From Alloprevotella sp. (GTDB lineage: Bacteria > Bacteroidota > Bacteroidia > Bacteroidales > Bacteroidaceae): 64,000 nt of DNA. Location: NCBI GenBank assembly GCA_017477205.1, contig JAFUXE010000005.1, positions 1 through 64,000 of the forward strand, given 5' to 3'. The notes beneath the pieces are model-generated. The model was not told where the DNA came from and searched no databases. It saw only the letters and a list, made by a program, of their open reading frames with translations. Each line of letters opens with the position of its first letter. Positions within the stretch are counted from its first letter, which is position 1. The position numbers and the translations under genes are program-made. Shown here in pieces: positions 42,704 to 50,353 of this stretch.

Positions 42704-43752
42704 CTTTTATCAATTTAAGAACTTAAATTTATTGTCTAACTCCGAAACTATACGTATTGGCAATGATTCTATTATCATTTGCCCAAAACGAGCCATTTCG
42801 CTCCCTTCTCTGCCCTAGAAGGGACAATTAAACTCCCCCGTCCGCATGTAAACACAAAGAAAACACGGTAACAAATTCATTTATAAGGCAATACAAACAC
42901 CGTATCTACACCTTTAAATTTATCAATATACAAACAGAAACTTTTGATTTGTAATCACAAACCGACATCTTCAGAAAGACGAATCCGTCTGCTTGGATGC
43001 AATTCGATAGGCCTTGAAGTTTTGGTTTGTAAATATCGAATCTGCCTTATTGGGGAATCCAAATTGTTTAATTGTTAAGGTTTGCTAAATCCAAATTGCG
43101 GAAAACGTATTGAAAGAAAAACAGACTTTTTTGCCCCAAAATCGGGAGAGCGGCCAAAAACGACGTGTCAAGGCAAGGATTTCGAGGCAAATTTATGGCT
43201 AATTCGTTGGGAATAAATAGAATATACCCTTAAAATTGTGCAAGCGAAATGCGGGCTAAAAAGTTGGGGAAGGCCGTTTTGAAGCAATTTTGAGCCGCAA
43301 AAAGTCGCCCAGAAGGCATTTGGAGGGGAGAAAATGGGGATTGGAAGGGAGAAAATTCAGTTTTTCTACTCCTTTGGAGCGACATTTCTGCGAAAGTAGC
43401 GGCACTGAGTAGGTTTTCATGTCCATAGGTTTGCCCTCTGGGGGACCTCTCTTGTTGGACTGATGGGGAGTGAGGAAAGTTGTGTTGAGATTTTGGCGAA
43501 ATTAGAACGGTGCTTGATGAAAAATAAAATCTTGACAAATAGTTTTGCGGGCAGGAGGAGAAAAGGACAACGCATCCGGGTGGAAACGGAACACAAAAAA
43601 GGCCCCGAGGAAGAGCGGGGCGAAACGAACGGGAAAGGTGTAAAAGAGGGTACGGGAAGGGAACCGGAACTGAAAAGATGCGGAAGAAGAAGGTGAGCGG
43701 AAAGCGGATTACGCGGGAAGGCGCGGGGGATGATTTTGTGTTGGGAATGGAA
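42704..43752. other. Long AT-rich region without a supported gene
   Basis: About 1.05 kb between the XRE operator and holA, clearly AT-richer than its surroundings up to about 43.2 kb. The few short open frames have no start context or family resemblance. A small hairpin GCCCCG/CGGGGC is seen near 43604-43622. No tRNA, no DnaA-box cluster and no phage or insertion-sequence gene could be seen. Confidence 0.6.
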
Positions 43753-44790
43753 TCAGTGGAGGATGAAGTAGAGGAGTTCGCGCATGAGGTCGCCCGTTGA
43801 GATGAAGGGGTTCCCTACCCCTTTGGAGCGCGCATCGGTTCGTCGGATCTCGGAGAGAATCTGCATCACCTTCATACCAGAATAATTCCGCAAAGCCGGA
43901 GAGACATTCTTCTTCACCTGCCAGCTGCTCATACTGAGCCACGAGGCAAGTCCCGCCTCACTCTTGTCTGGGGAATAGTAGGCCATCATGATGTTTGAGA
44001 AGCACCTGAAGAGCGACGGAAGCGTTTTCTGAATCGGATTTGTCTTTTGATTCTTGTCAAAATAGTTCGCAATTTGCATGGCTTTGGCTACGTTTTTATT
44101 CACCAACGCCTCCTGGAGTTCAAATATATTGTACTCTTTGCTGATGCCAATATGAGCCGCCACCATCTCCCCGGTGACGGGCTGGACGGTTTGTCCCTGT
44201 GCGTTGGCGGCAATACAGAGCTTGTCAAGCTCCCCAGCCATGCGGTTGAGGTCTGCTCCCACGTAGTCGGCCATCATCGTCACCGCCTGCGGATGAATGG
44301 GCACACGCCGCCGCGCCATGTAGTCTTGTATGAACGTGGGAAGCTGATAATCGCGAAGCTTCACGCTTTCATACACCACGCCGCCTGCGTTTTCAATGAG
44401 CGCAGGAAGCTTTTTCCGACGGTCCAGGCTACCGTTTTTATGGCAGAATATAAGCACCGTGGAGGGTTGCGGCTGCTTTGCATAATGCTCCAGGTTCTCG
44501 ATATTCTTGAGGTTTTGCGCCTCTTTCACGCACACCACAAGGCGTTGCGCGCCCATCGGATAGCCTCGCGCCGTGTCCATGATGGCCTCGATGGTCGTAT
44601 CAAGGCCGAAAACCGTCAGGAGGTTGAAGGCTTTTTCGTCTTCCTCAAGCGCATGATCGACAATATAGTCGGCAATGCGGTCGGTATAGTACGCCTCCTC
44701 CCCCATGAGGTAGTAGATGGGACGGAACTTCCCCGCGTTTACCTCGCGGAGAATGGCATCGTATGATATGGCAGGCGTCTTTGCGGGCAT
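43753..44790 (-). CDS. holA: DNA polymerase III subunit delta
   Basis: 345 residues. The N-terminal YLMGEEAYYTDRIADYIVDHAL and FNLLTVFGLDTTIEAIMDTA, with RLVVCVKEAQNLKNIENLEHY, fit the HolA family, and TMMADYVGADLNRMAGELDKL is the usual domain II signature. Delta opens the sliding clamp in the clamp loader. Divergent start relative to nothing; the AMP nucleosidase gene lies upstream on the same strand with a 53-bp gap. Confidence 0.92.
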   Translation of the reverse strand: MPAKTPAISYDAILREVNAGKFRPIYYLMGEEAYYTDRIADYIVDHALEEDEKAFNLLTVFGLDTTIEAIMDTARGYPMGAQRLVVCVKEAQNLKNIENLEHYAKQPQPSTVLIFCHKNGSLDRRKKLPALIENAGGVVYESVKLRDYQLPTFIQDYMARRRVPIHPQAVTMMADYVGADLNRMAGELDKLCIAANAQGQTVQPVTGEMVAAHIGISKEYNIFELQEALVNKNVAKAMQIANYFDKNQKTNPIQKTLPSLFRCFSNIMMAYYSPDKSEAGLASWLSMSSWQVKKNVSPALRNYSGMKVMQILSEIRRTDARSKGVGNPFISTGDLMRELLYFILH

Positions 44791-44843
44791 ATTGTGTGTG
44801 GGTGCGTTGAAAATTATTGGGGAGCCCTGATGATGGCGTTATT

Positions 44844-45620
44844 TTACCAGTCGAAGCGGAGGTGGCGTACCGTGCTGCGCTGGCCGATGATGAGTTTCAT
44901 GGCCTCAATGCCGATGCGCACGTGCGTCTTGGCAAAGTTCTTCGTCACGTGCAGGTCGCTGGCGGAGGTTTTTATGCCCTCGGGAATCATGGGATTGTCC
45001 GAGACGAGGAGCAACGCGCCAGTGGGAATGTGGTTGAAGAAACCACAGGAGAACAATGTCGCCGTCTCCATGTCCACGCCCATTGCGCGCGTCTCACGAA
45101 GATATTGCTTGAACTTCTCGTCATGTTCCCACACGCGGCGGTTTGTCGTATAGATTGTCCCCGTCCAGTAGTCCTGTTCGTTGTCTCTCAACGCCGTAGA
45201 AACGGCACGCTGCAACATGAACGCAGGCAGCGCGGGGACTTCTGCGGGAAAATAGTCGTTGGAGGTACCCTCTCCACGAATGCCGGCAAGGGGCAGGATG
45301 TAGTCGCCCAGGTGCGTCTTGTCAGAGATGCCGCCGCACTTCCCGAGGAAAAGGCATGCCTTCGGGGTGATGGCGCTCAGCAGGTCCATGATGAGGGCGG
45401 CATTGGGACTTCCCATGCCGAAGTTTATCATCGTGATGCCATCCGCCGTGACCGCGCGGAAGTTTGCTTCAAAGCCGATGGGCTCTGCACCCGTCAGCTC
45501 GCAGAAAAGGTCCACGTAGTGGTTGAAGTTCGTGAGCAGGATGTGTTCTCCAAAGTAGGAAAGGGGGTGTCCCGTGTAGCGTTGAAGCCAATTTCCCACT
45601 ATTTCTTCCCTTGTTTTCAT
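44844..45620 (-). CDS. amn: AMP nucleosidase
   Basis: 258 residues from MKTREEIVGNWLQRYTG; a more distal Met falls on the -7 box (45641-45648). The phosphorylase-like core has ADGITMINFGMGSPNAALIM (in part), PKACLFLGKCGGISD and AMGVDMETATLFSCGF, matching the short Bacteroidetes AMP nucleosidase type. It splits AMP into adenine and ribose 5-phosphate. A divergent gene for an HsdR-N-like protein starts 67 bp away. Confidence 0.88.
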   Translation of the reverse strand: MKTREEIVGNWLQRYTGHPLSYFGEHILLTNFNHYVDLFCELTGAEPIGFEANFRAVTADGITMINFGMGSPNAALIMDLLSAITPKACLFLGKCGGISDKTHLGDYILPLAGIRGEGTSNDYFPAEVPALPAFMLQRAVSTALRDNEQDYWTGTIYTTNRRVWEHDEKFKQYLRETRAMGVDMETATLFSCGFFNHIPTGALLLVSDNPMIPEGIKTSASDLHVTKNFAKTHVRIGIEAMKLIIGQRSTVRHLRFDW

Positions 45621-45640
45621 ATAAAAACCGTATTTTCGCA

Positions 45641-45648
45641 CAAAAATA
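45641..45648 (-). promoter_or_regulatory. -7 box TATTTTTG for the AMP nucleosidase gene
   Basis: A perfect minus-strand TAnnTTTG match 20 bp before the chosen ATG. Right beside it, TATTTTCG on the plus strand (45631-45638) could serve the divergent gene at 45688. Confidence 0.5.
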
Positions 45649-45687
45649 CGAAATCTCGCCTAAACAGAAAGGCGAAAAGTCGGAAAA

Positions 45688-46149
45688 GTGAAGGAACAGC
45701 TCAACTTACCCCCCATAGAGGCGCGCATCCGAAGGCATGCGGAGGGCTACGACGAGATTTTCGACCCGCTTCGCAAACGCTTCGTACGGCTCACACCCGA
45801 GGAGTGGGTGCGGCAGCATTTCGTGAGCCATCTCGTAAACAGCCTCCACTACCCTGCCCCGCTCCTGCAAAACGAGGTGAAGCTCACCATCAACGGCGTG
45901 GAACGTCGGTGCGACACGGTGCTTTTCAGCCGCCAGGGCGGCCGTCCCCGGCTCATCGTGGAATATAAGGCACCGGAAGTTGCGCTCACGCAGCGTGTGT
46001 TTCAGCAGATTAACAGTTACAACAGCGTCCTTCGCGCTGACTATCTGATGGTTTCCAACGGCCGCGAGCACTATTGCCTGCATCTGGACTATGCGCACTC
46101 GCGAGCGGAGTTCCTTCCCGCCCTACCCGCCTACGAGGAACTCGCGTGA
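45688..46149 (+). CDS. HsdR N-terminal domain (restriction-endonuclease-like) protein
   Basis: 153 residues with a GTG start. RFVRLTPEEWVRQHFVSHLV, then the nuclease-like core CDTVLFSRQGGRPRLIVEYKAPEV, with Asp and the E-x-K pair of a PD-(D/E)xK fold, then INSYNSVLRADYLMVSNGREHYCL. Such single-domain proteins are common in Bacteroidetes next to holA and are not linked to a type I restriction system. The role is unknown; nuclease activity is only predicted. Confidence 0.85.
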   Translation: MKEQLNLPPIEARIRRHAEGYDEIFDPLRKRFVRLTPEEWVRQHFVSHLVNSLHYPAPLLQNEVKLTINGVERRCDTVLFSRQGGRPRLIVEYKAPEVALTQRVFQQINSYNSVLRADYLMVSNGREHYCLHLDYAHSRAEFLPALPAYEELA

Positions 46150-46255
46150 CAAAGAATCCATCTGCGCAGACGGCGTAACCTGTCAAAAGACAACTCCCTT
46201 ATTCTTGCTCTTTTTTTAACAACGCGCAGGCATCTTTTTCCCCCGATTTGCGGCA

Positions 46256-46337
46256 CCTTGCACAAGTTTGTTCCGACCAAACCGACAGTTTGGTGCGCAC
46301 AAGCTGCCAGTTTGCTGGGAGAAAACTGCCCGTTTTG
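46256..46337. repeat. Tandem palindrome array F: three to four units, 22-bp period
   Basis: Centres at 46285, 46307 and 46329, with arms CAAAC/GTTTG, CAAGC/GTTTG and AAAAC/GTTTT around 5-base centres (CGACA, TGCCA, TGCCC). A fourth right arm GTTTG lies 22 bp earlier (46266). The spacing is exact although sequence identity is low. Confidence 0.65.
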
Positions 46338-46597
46338 TCCGATGTATGTTATTGTCAACTTCCTATGGAAGAAAAGCATAAGAATGGAAATGTCAATTTT
46401 GATGCCGGAAAAGCCCAAAAATCGCAGGCTTGATGCAGGCTTGCGAAGGCAGCCTGCGCACTCTAACGCGCTTTTGTTCAGGCGGATATAACGGGGTGCA
46501 CAGGCTGAAGGCTATTTTTCGAAAAACAGGAAGGGGAGAAACATGCATTTTTCGCGCTTTTCTTTACGATGGCGACAGCTTCCTGACAGCTCTTTCC
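46338..46597. other. Intergenic stretch without a supported gene
   Basis: Between arrays F and D. Short open frames exist but show no family resemblance; I see no RNA gene. Confidence 0.5.
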
Positions 46598-46730
46598 GAG
46601 GTGTGCGCTTACCTCACTTTGAGCTTTGCGCTTACCTTGCGTTGAGGTGTGCGCTTACCTCACCTTGAGCTTTGCGCTTACCTTGAAGCGAGATGTGCGC
46701 ACACCTCAAAGCGAGATGTGCGCACACCTT
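46598..46730. repeat. Tandem palindrome array D: six units, 23-bp period, GCGC-core family
   Basis: Units start at 46598, 46621, 46644, 46667, 46690 and 46713, with half-site pairs (left/right of GCGC) GTGT/TTAC, CTTT/TTAC, GTGT/TTAC, CTTT/TTAC, ATGT/ACAC and ATGT/ACAC, each flanked by GAG and CT(C/T). Spacers are ACTTT, GCGTT, ACCTT, GAAGC and AAAGC. It lies 3' of the HsdR-N-like gene and of the HD-domain gene (convergent). Confidence 0.9.
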
Positions 46731-46868
46731 CTGCTGGCGCCAGAGCGGACGCCTGTATATTATAGTCCATAAAATGCTGCCGGAGGCAACACATCATGCT
46801 TCGCTCGGCACGTCCGAAGGACTGACGCTTTGCTCTGCAAAGAACCCCCGTCACGTCCCGAGATGTGC

Positions 46869-48080
46869 TTACAAGCGTGGCGTGAAGAGGTAGAATTTGC
46901 GGTCGGGGGGCGCGGCGCAACAGGCGCGCACAACGGGGGAGACCTCCGACACGTCGCGAAGGGAGCCGTCGGGGAAGAGGAGGCTGATGCCTTCTGTGTC
47001 GGTGCGGTAGAGCGCGTTGGAAACCTCTGTTGTGCGCACGAAATAATCCACGTCCTCGTTGGAAAGGGCCAGTGCTGAGGCGACTTCCTCGCGGCGCCGT
47101 GCCACGTATTCCTCCGCAAAGGGTTCTTCGGAAACTTCTACGCGGAAAAGGCGGCGGTGCGTGAAGCTGTCCGCGAGGCGCGAAAGCACCGCGTCCTCGT
47201 CGTGACACCACTCCTTGATGGCAGAAAGGATGTCGTTGTCTTCAAGTTCAACATAGTGGTCGAGCCAGAGCTCCGGGTCAGTTTCATTCCCGCTGGAATC
47301 GAAGAAGAATGCCAGCGCAGGCGGAGCAAAAGGCGCGCGCCCCTGTTCCGCAAGCCACTTCGCGCGCCGCAGGGCCTGCCGCAGCACTTCCTCTGCGGCC
47401 ACGACCGTCTTGTGAAGATATACCTGCCAATACATGACGCGACGCGACATCAGGTAGTTCTCCACAGAATAGAGTCCCTTTGCGTTCACGACGAGCCTGT
47501 CATCGGATATCTCCATCATCTTGATGATTCGTGCCGCCCCCACGCTGCCCTCGCGAACCCCCGTGAAGAAGCTGTCGCGGCTCAGATAGTCGAGGCGGTC
47601 CACGTCTATCTGGCTGCTGATGAGCTCGTGGAGGTAGCGCGCCCCATATTCTCCCCGGAACACCTTCAGTGCAAGCGACAGACGGCCGTCCATCCGGCTA
47701 TTCATGCGCTCCATGATGCGCAGGGAGATTTCCTCGTGGGAGAGATTGCGGGCGAAGATGCCTTCCAGGACGTGCGAGAAGGGACCGTGACCCACGTCGT
47801 GCAGCAGGATGGCGGTTTCTGCCGCCTCCACTTCTGCGTCGAACATGAACTGCCCCTTTTCCATCAGCACGTGTACGGCCTCCTGCATGAGGTGCAACGC
47901 ACCCAGCGAGTGCTGGAAACGCGTATGCTGCGCCCCGGGATAGACAAGGGCCGACATGCCCAGCTGGCGGATGCGGCCGAGGCGCTGGAAGTAGGGATGG
48001 GAAATCACGTCCGTCAGGAGGCCGCGCGGGATTCGCGTGAAGCCATAGACGGGGTCGTTGATGAATGTTGCGTCAGCCAT
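46869..48080 (-). CDS. HD domain-containing phosphohydrolase
   Basis: 403 residues. The metal-binding residues are visible: His56 in TRFQHSLGALHLM, the HD pair in AILLHDVGHGPFSHVLE (about 93-97), and Asp in SSQIDVDRLDYLSRDS. This is the SAMHD1/dGTPase-like type found widely in bacteria, with VMYWQVYLHKTVVAAEEVL downstream. It may hydrolyse nucleoside triphosphates; not tested for this subfamily. It is the last gene of a minus-strand run GH92-GH20-fur-HD with gaps of 11, 23 and 34 bp. Confidence 0.85.
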   Translation of the reverse strand: MADATFINDPVYGFTRIPRGLLTDVISHPYFQRLGRIRQLGMSALVYPGAQHTRFQHSLGALHLMQEAVHVLMEKGQFMFDAEVEAAETAILLHDVGHGPFSHVLEGIFARNLSHEEISLRIMERMNSRMDGRLSLALKVFRGEYGARYLHELISSQIDVDRLDYLSRDSFFTGVREGSVGAARIIKMMEISDDRLVVNAKGLYSVENYLMSRRVMYWQVYLHKTVVAAEEVLRQALRRAKWLAEQGRAPFAPPALAFFFDSSGNETDPELWLDHYVELEDNDILSAIKEWCHDEDAVLSRLADSFTHRRLFRVEVSEEPFAEEYVARRREEVASALALSNEDVDYFVRTTEVSNALYRTDTEGISLLFPDGSLRDVSEVSPVVRACCAAPPDRKFYLFTPRL

Positions 48081-48114
48081 GCTTCTCTAACTGTTATGGT
48101 GCCCTCACAATATA

Positions 48115-48561
48115 CTATATACGTACGCGCGCGCGAGGGCTGCACTCCGCACAGATTCCTTTCAGCATATATTCTGCCGTGTGGACGCTGAAATCCTGCG
48201 GCACGGTGACGGGCGGAAGCGGCAGGCCCCGCAGGCAGTAGGTGCGGTGGCAGCGCTCGCACGTGAAGTGCAGGTGAAGGTCATCGAAGCCTTCAGCATC
48301 GTGGCAATGACAATGCTCGGCACAGGTGGCATACTTCACGATACCCTCACCGTCGTCGATGCTGTGGACAAGATGGTGGGAGAGGAACAGCGCAAGCGTA
48401 CGCGAAATGGACGACTTGTCCACCGTCCCCAGCCGTCCCTCCAGTTCTGAAAGCGAGAGGGCGTAGGCGGAATCCTTCAGGGCGCGCAGCACGAGCGTGC
48501 GCACGGCCGTCGGCTTCACGCCGTGTGCCGATAGTTCTTGTTCTATGTCCGTTGTTGTCAT
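48115..48561 (-). CDS. Fur family metal-responsive regulator
   Basis: 148 residues from MTTTDIEQELSAHGVKPTAV. The winged-helix N-terminal half (RTLVLRALKDSAYALSLSELE, VDKSSISRTLALFLSHHLVHS) is followed by the metal-binding half, with HCHCHDAEGFDDLHLHFTCERC and CAEC, the two CxxC pairs of the structural zinc site. Which metal it senses cannot be decided; the cluster HCHCHDAEGF is reminiscent of Zur or Fur. It lies between an HD hydrolase gene and a GH20 gene, which is an unexpected operon context. Confidence 0.88.
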   Translation of the reverse strand: MTTTDIEQELSAHGVKPTAVRTLVLRALKDSAYALSLSELEGRLGTVDKSSISRTLALFLSHHLVHSIDDGEGIVKYATCAEHCHCHDAEGFDDLHLHFTCERCHRTYCLRGLPLPPVTVPQDFSVHTAEYMLKGICAECSPRARVRI

Positions 48562-48584
48562 ATCCTTGTTTGGCGAAGTCGCCG

Positions 48585-50342
48585 TCAGTTCACCACGACT
48601 TCGTCCGTAAAAATCCATTCGCCTTCGCCCGTTGACTCGGCTTCCACGCGCAGATAGCGTGCGCGCGTGTTGCCCTTCCACGCGTAGCGCTCAAACTCCG
48701 TGCCCACGTTCGTGCGCTTGGACTCTTCGCGCCCCATCAGGTACTCAAAGTTCTCGCCGTCCTCGGAAGCACTGAGCATGAACACCTTCGGCAGGTATAT
48801 CCAGGCACCGCTGTTCTGCATGAAGTCCATGTAGATTTCACGGATGTCCTGCACGCGGCCAAGGTCTATCTGGAAATCGACGCACCGTCCCGTGACGAAT
48901 CCCTGCCAGCGTCCGTCGCCGTGCGAGAAGTCGCCGCGAAGGCCGTCGGTGAGCGTCCCCTCGCCTGCCGCCACGTAGTGCGGGCTGTAAGGCTTGTAGT
49001 AGGTGACGCGTGCGCCAAGGGCCTTGTGGCTGACGGGCTTCAGGCTCTCCGCTCGCGGCCCGCTTTCGTGGGCGAGGTCGAAGAGATGGATGCCCCGTTT
49101 CCGCAGGCGTTTCAGCGTCTTCAGCGTGTTTTTCCGGAAAACCTCCCACGCGGGGCGGTCGGCACCGTGCTTTCCGATTTCGGCAATGGCGCAGATGCGG
49201 GGGTAGAGCATGTATTCGGCATGCTCCGGCGTCTCTATGTATTCCGTCCAGAGGTTTCCCTGCACGCCCATGACGTGGCTTTGCTCCTCGGGCGTCATGT
49301 CCTCGTAGGGGTTGAAGGCATATACGCGGCGCAGCGGCAGGAAGCCGCCTATGGCACGAGGCTCCTTCTGCGGAGCGTCCTGGTAGTAGTCGAGGTAGCA
49401 ATAGCCGGAGGGCGCCATAATCACGTCGTGTCCGAGGGCGATGGCCTCTTTCGCCGTCGCGGGGTTGCGCCATAGCATGATGGCGAGGCTGTCGGGCGCT
49501 ATGCGGATGCCCACCTGCTTGTTTTTCAGGCCTTCCACCACCTCGTCCCAGGCTATCACCTTCCTGCCCTGTGCGTTCAGCCACTTCGTCATGCGGCGCA
49601 CGAGGTAGGCTTGCAGGGCTTCCTTGTCCTCGGTGCCAAGCTTGCGCTTCAGCTCCTCGCAGCTCCCGCAGCGGTTCCAGTTGTCCTTGTTGGCCTCGTC
49701 GCCTCCGATGTGGATGTATTCCGAGGGGAATACGTCCATCACCTCGCGCAGCACCGTCTCGAAGAAGCTATAGACCTCCTCGTTTGCGGGACATACGTCG
49801 CCGCGGTTCGGCAGCGGCTCCACGACGTCGGCCACTGGGCCGCGTCCGTCTGCCTCCGCCTGCCTGTGCCGGGGCCGGCAGTTCAGGCGGGGTGCGTAGC
49901 TGATGAGTTCCTCGCTGTGTCCCGGCATTTCTATCTCGGGAACGACGACGATGCCCTTGCCTTCGGCATACTTGACGAGGGCACGGAGTTCGTCCTGCGT
50001 ATAGTACCCGCCGTAGGCACCGGGCGCGTCAGCCGCGCAGTAGCGGCGGTCTTCGCCCACCCACCATTTGTCCCAGTCGCTTTCCGTGCGCCAGGCGGTG
50101 CGTTTCGTCAGCTCGGGGTAGGCTTTTATCTCCATGCGCCAGCCCGCAGCGTCCGTCAGGTGCAGGTGCAGGCGGTTGATGCCCAGTTCGGAGAGCACGT
50201 CCACCTGCTTGTAGAGGAACGACATGGGGAAGAAGTGGCGCGAAACGTCTATCATGCAGCCGCGCCAGGGGAATGCGTTCTGCTCCTGGGCGAACGTGAA
50301 GGTGCTCGCCAGGAGCAGTATGGGAAGAAGTATCTTTTTCAA
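48585..50342 (-). CDS. GH20 beta-N-acetylhexosaminidase
   Basis: 585 residues with a signal peptide (KKILLPILLLASTFTFA). The catalytic pair Asp215-Glu216 lies in HIGGDEANKDNW, preceded by RGCMIDVSRHFFPM and LHLHLTDAAGWRM. A C-terminal F5/8-type carbohydrate-binding module occupies about 440-585 (VDFQIDLGRVQDIREIYMDF). Residues about 155-182 (RPRHRQAEADGRGPVAD) do not look like the usual GH20 sequence there and may be a local insertion or a compensated frameshift. It removes GlcNAc or GalNAc from glycans. It follows the GH92 gene with an 11-bp gap. Confidence 0.9.
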   Translation of the reverse strand: MKKILLPILLLASTFTFAQEQNAFPWRGCMIDVSRHFFPMSFLYKQVDVLSELGINRLHLHLTDAAGWRMEIKAYPELTKRTAWRTESDWDKWWVGEDRRYCAADAPGAYGGYYTQDELRALVKYAEGKGIVVVPEIEMPGHSEELISYAPRLNCRPRHRQAEADGRGPVADVVEPLPNRGDVCPANEEVYSFFETVLREVMDVFPSEYIHIGGDEANKDNWNRCGSCEELKRKLGTEDKEALQAYLVRRMTKWLNAQGRKVIAWDEVVEGLKNKQVGIRIAPDSLAIMLWRNPATAKEAIALGHDVIMAPSGYCYLDYYQDAPQKEPRAIGGFLPLRRVYAFNPYEDMTPEEQSHVMGVQGNLWTEYIETPEHAEYMLYPRICAIAEIGKHGADRPAWEVFRKNTLKTLKRLRKRGIHLFDLAHESGPRAESLKPVSHKALGARVTYYKPYSPHYVAAGEGTLTDGLRGDFSHGDGRWQGFVTGRCVDFQIDLGRVQDIREIYMDFMQNSGAWIYLPKVFMLSASEDGENFEYLMGREESKRTNVGTEFERYAWKGNTRARYLRVEAESTGEGEWIFTDEVVVN

Positions 50343-50353
50343 GGCTTTGGTTT

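Noticed and set aside
42704..43752. Possible replication origin in the AT-rich gap
   Set aside because: I found no cluster of TTATCCACA-like DnaA boxes, and dnaA lies 10 kb away in an ordinary operon.
45688..46149. A restriction-modification system
   Set aside because: Only an HsdR-N-like single domain is present; no methylase or specificity gene is near.
46248..46645. Short plus-strand frames between arrays F and D
   Set aside because: They have no family resemblance, and parts translate the 23-bp array, which does not keep a frame.
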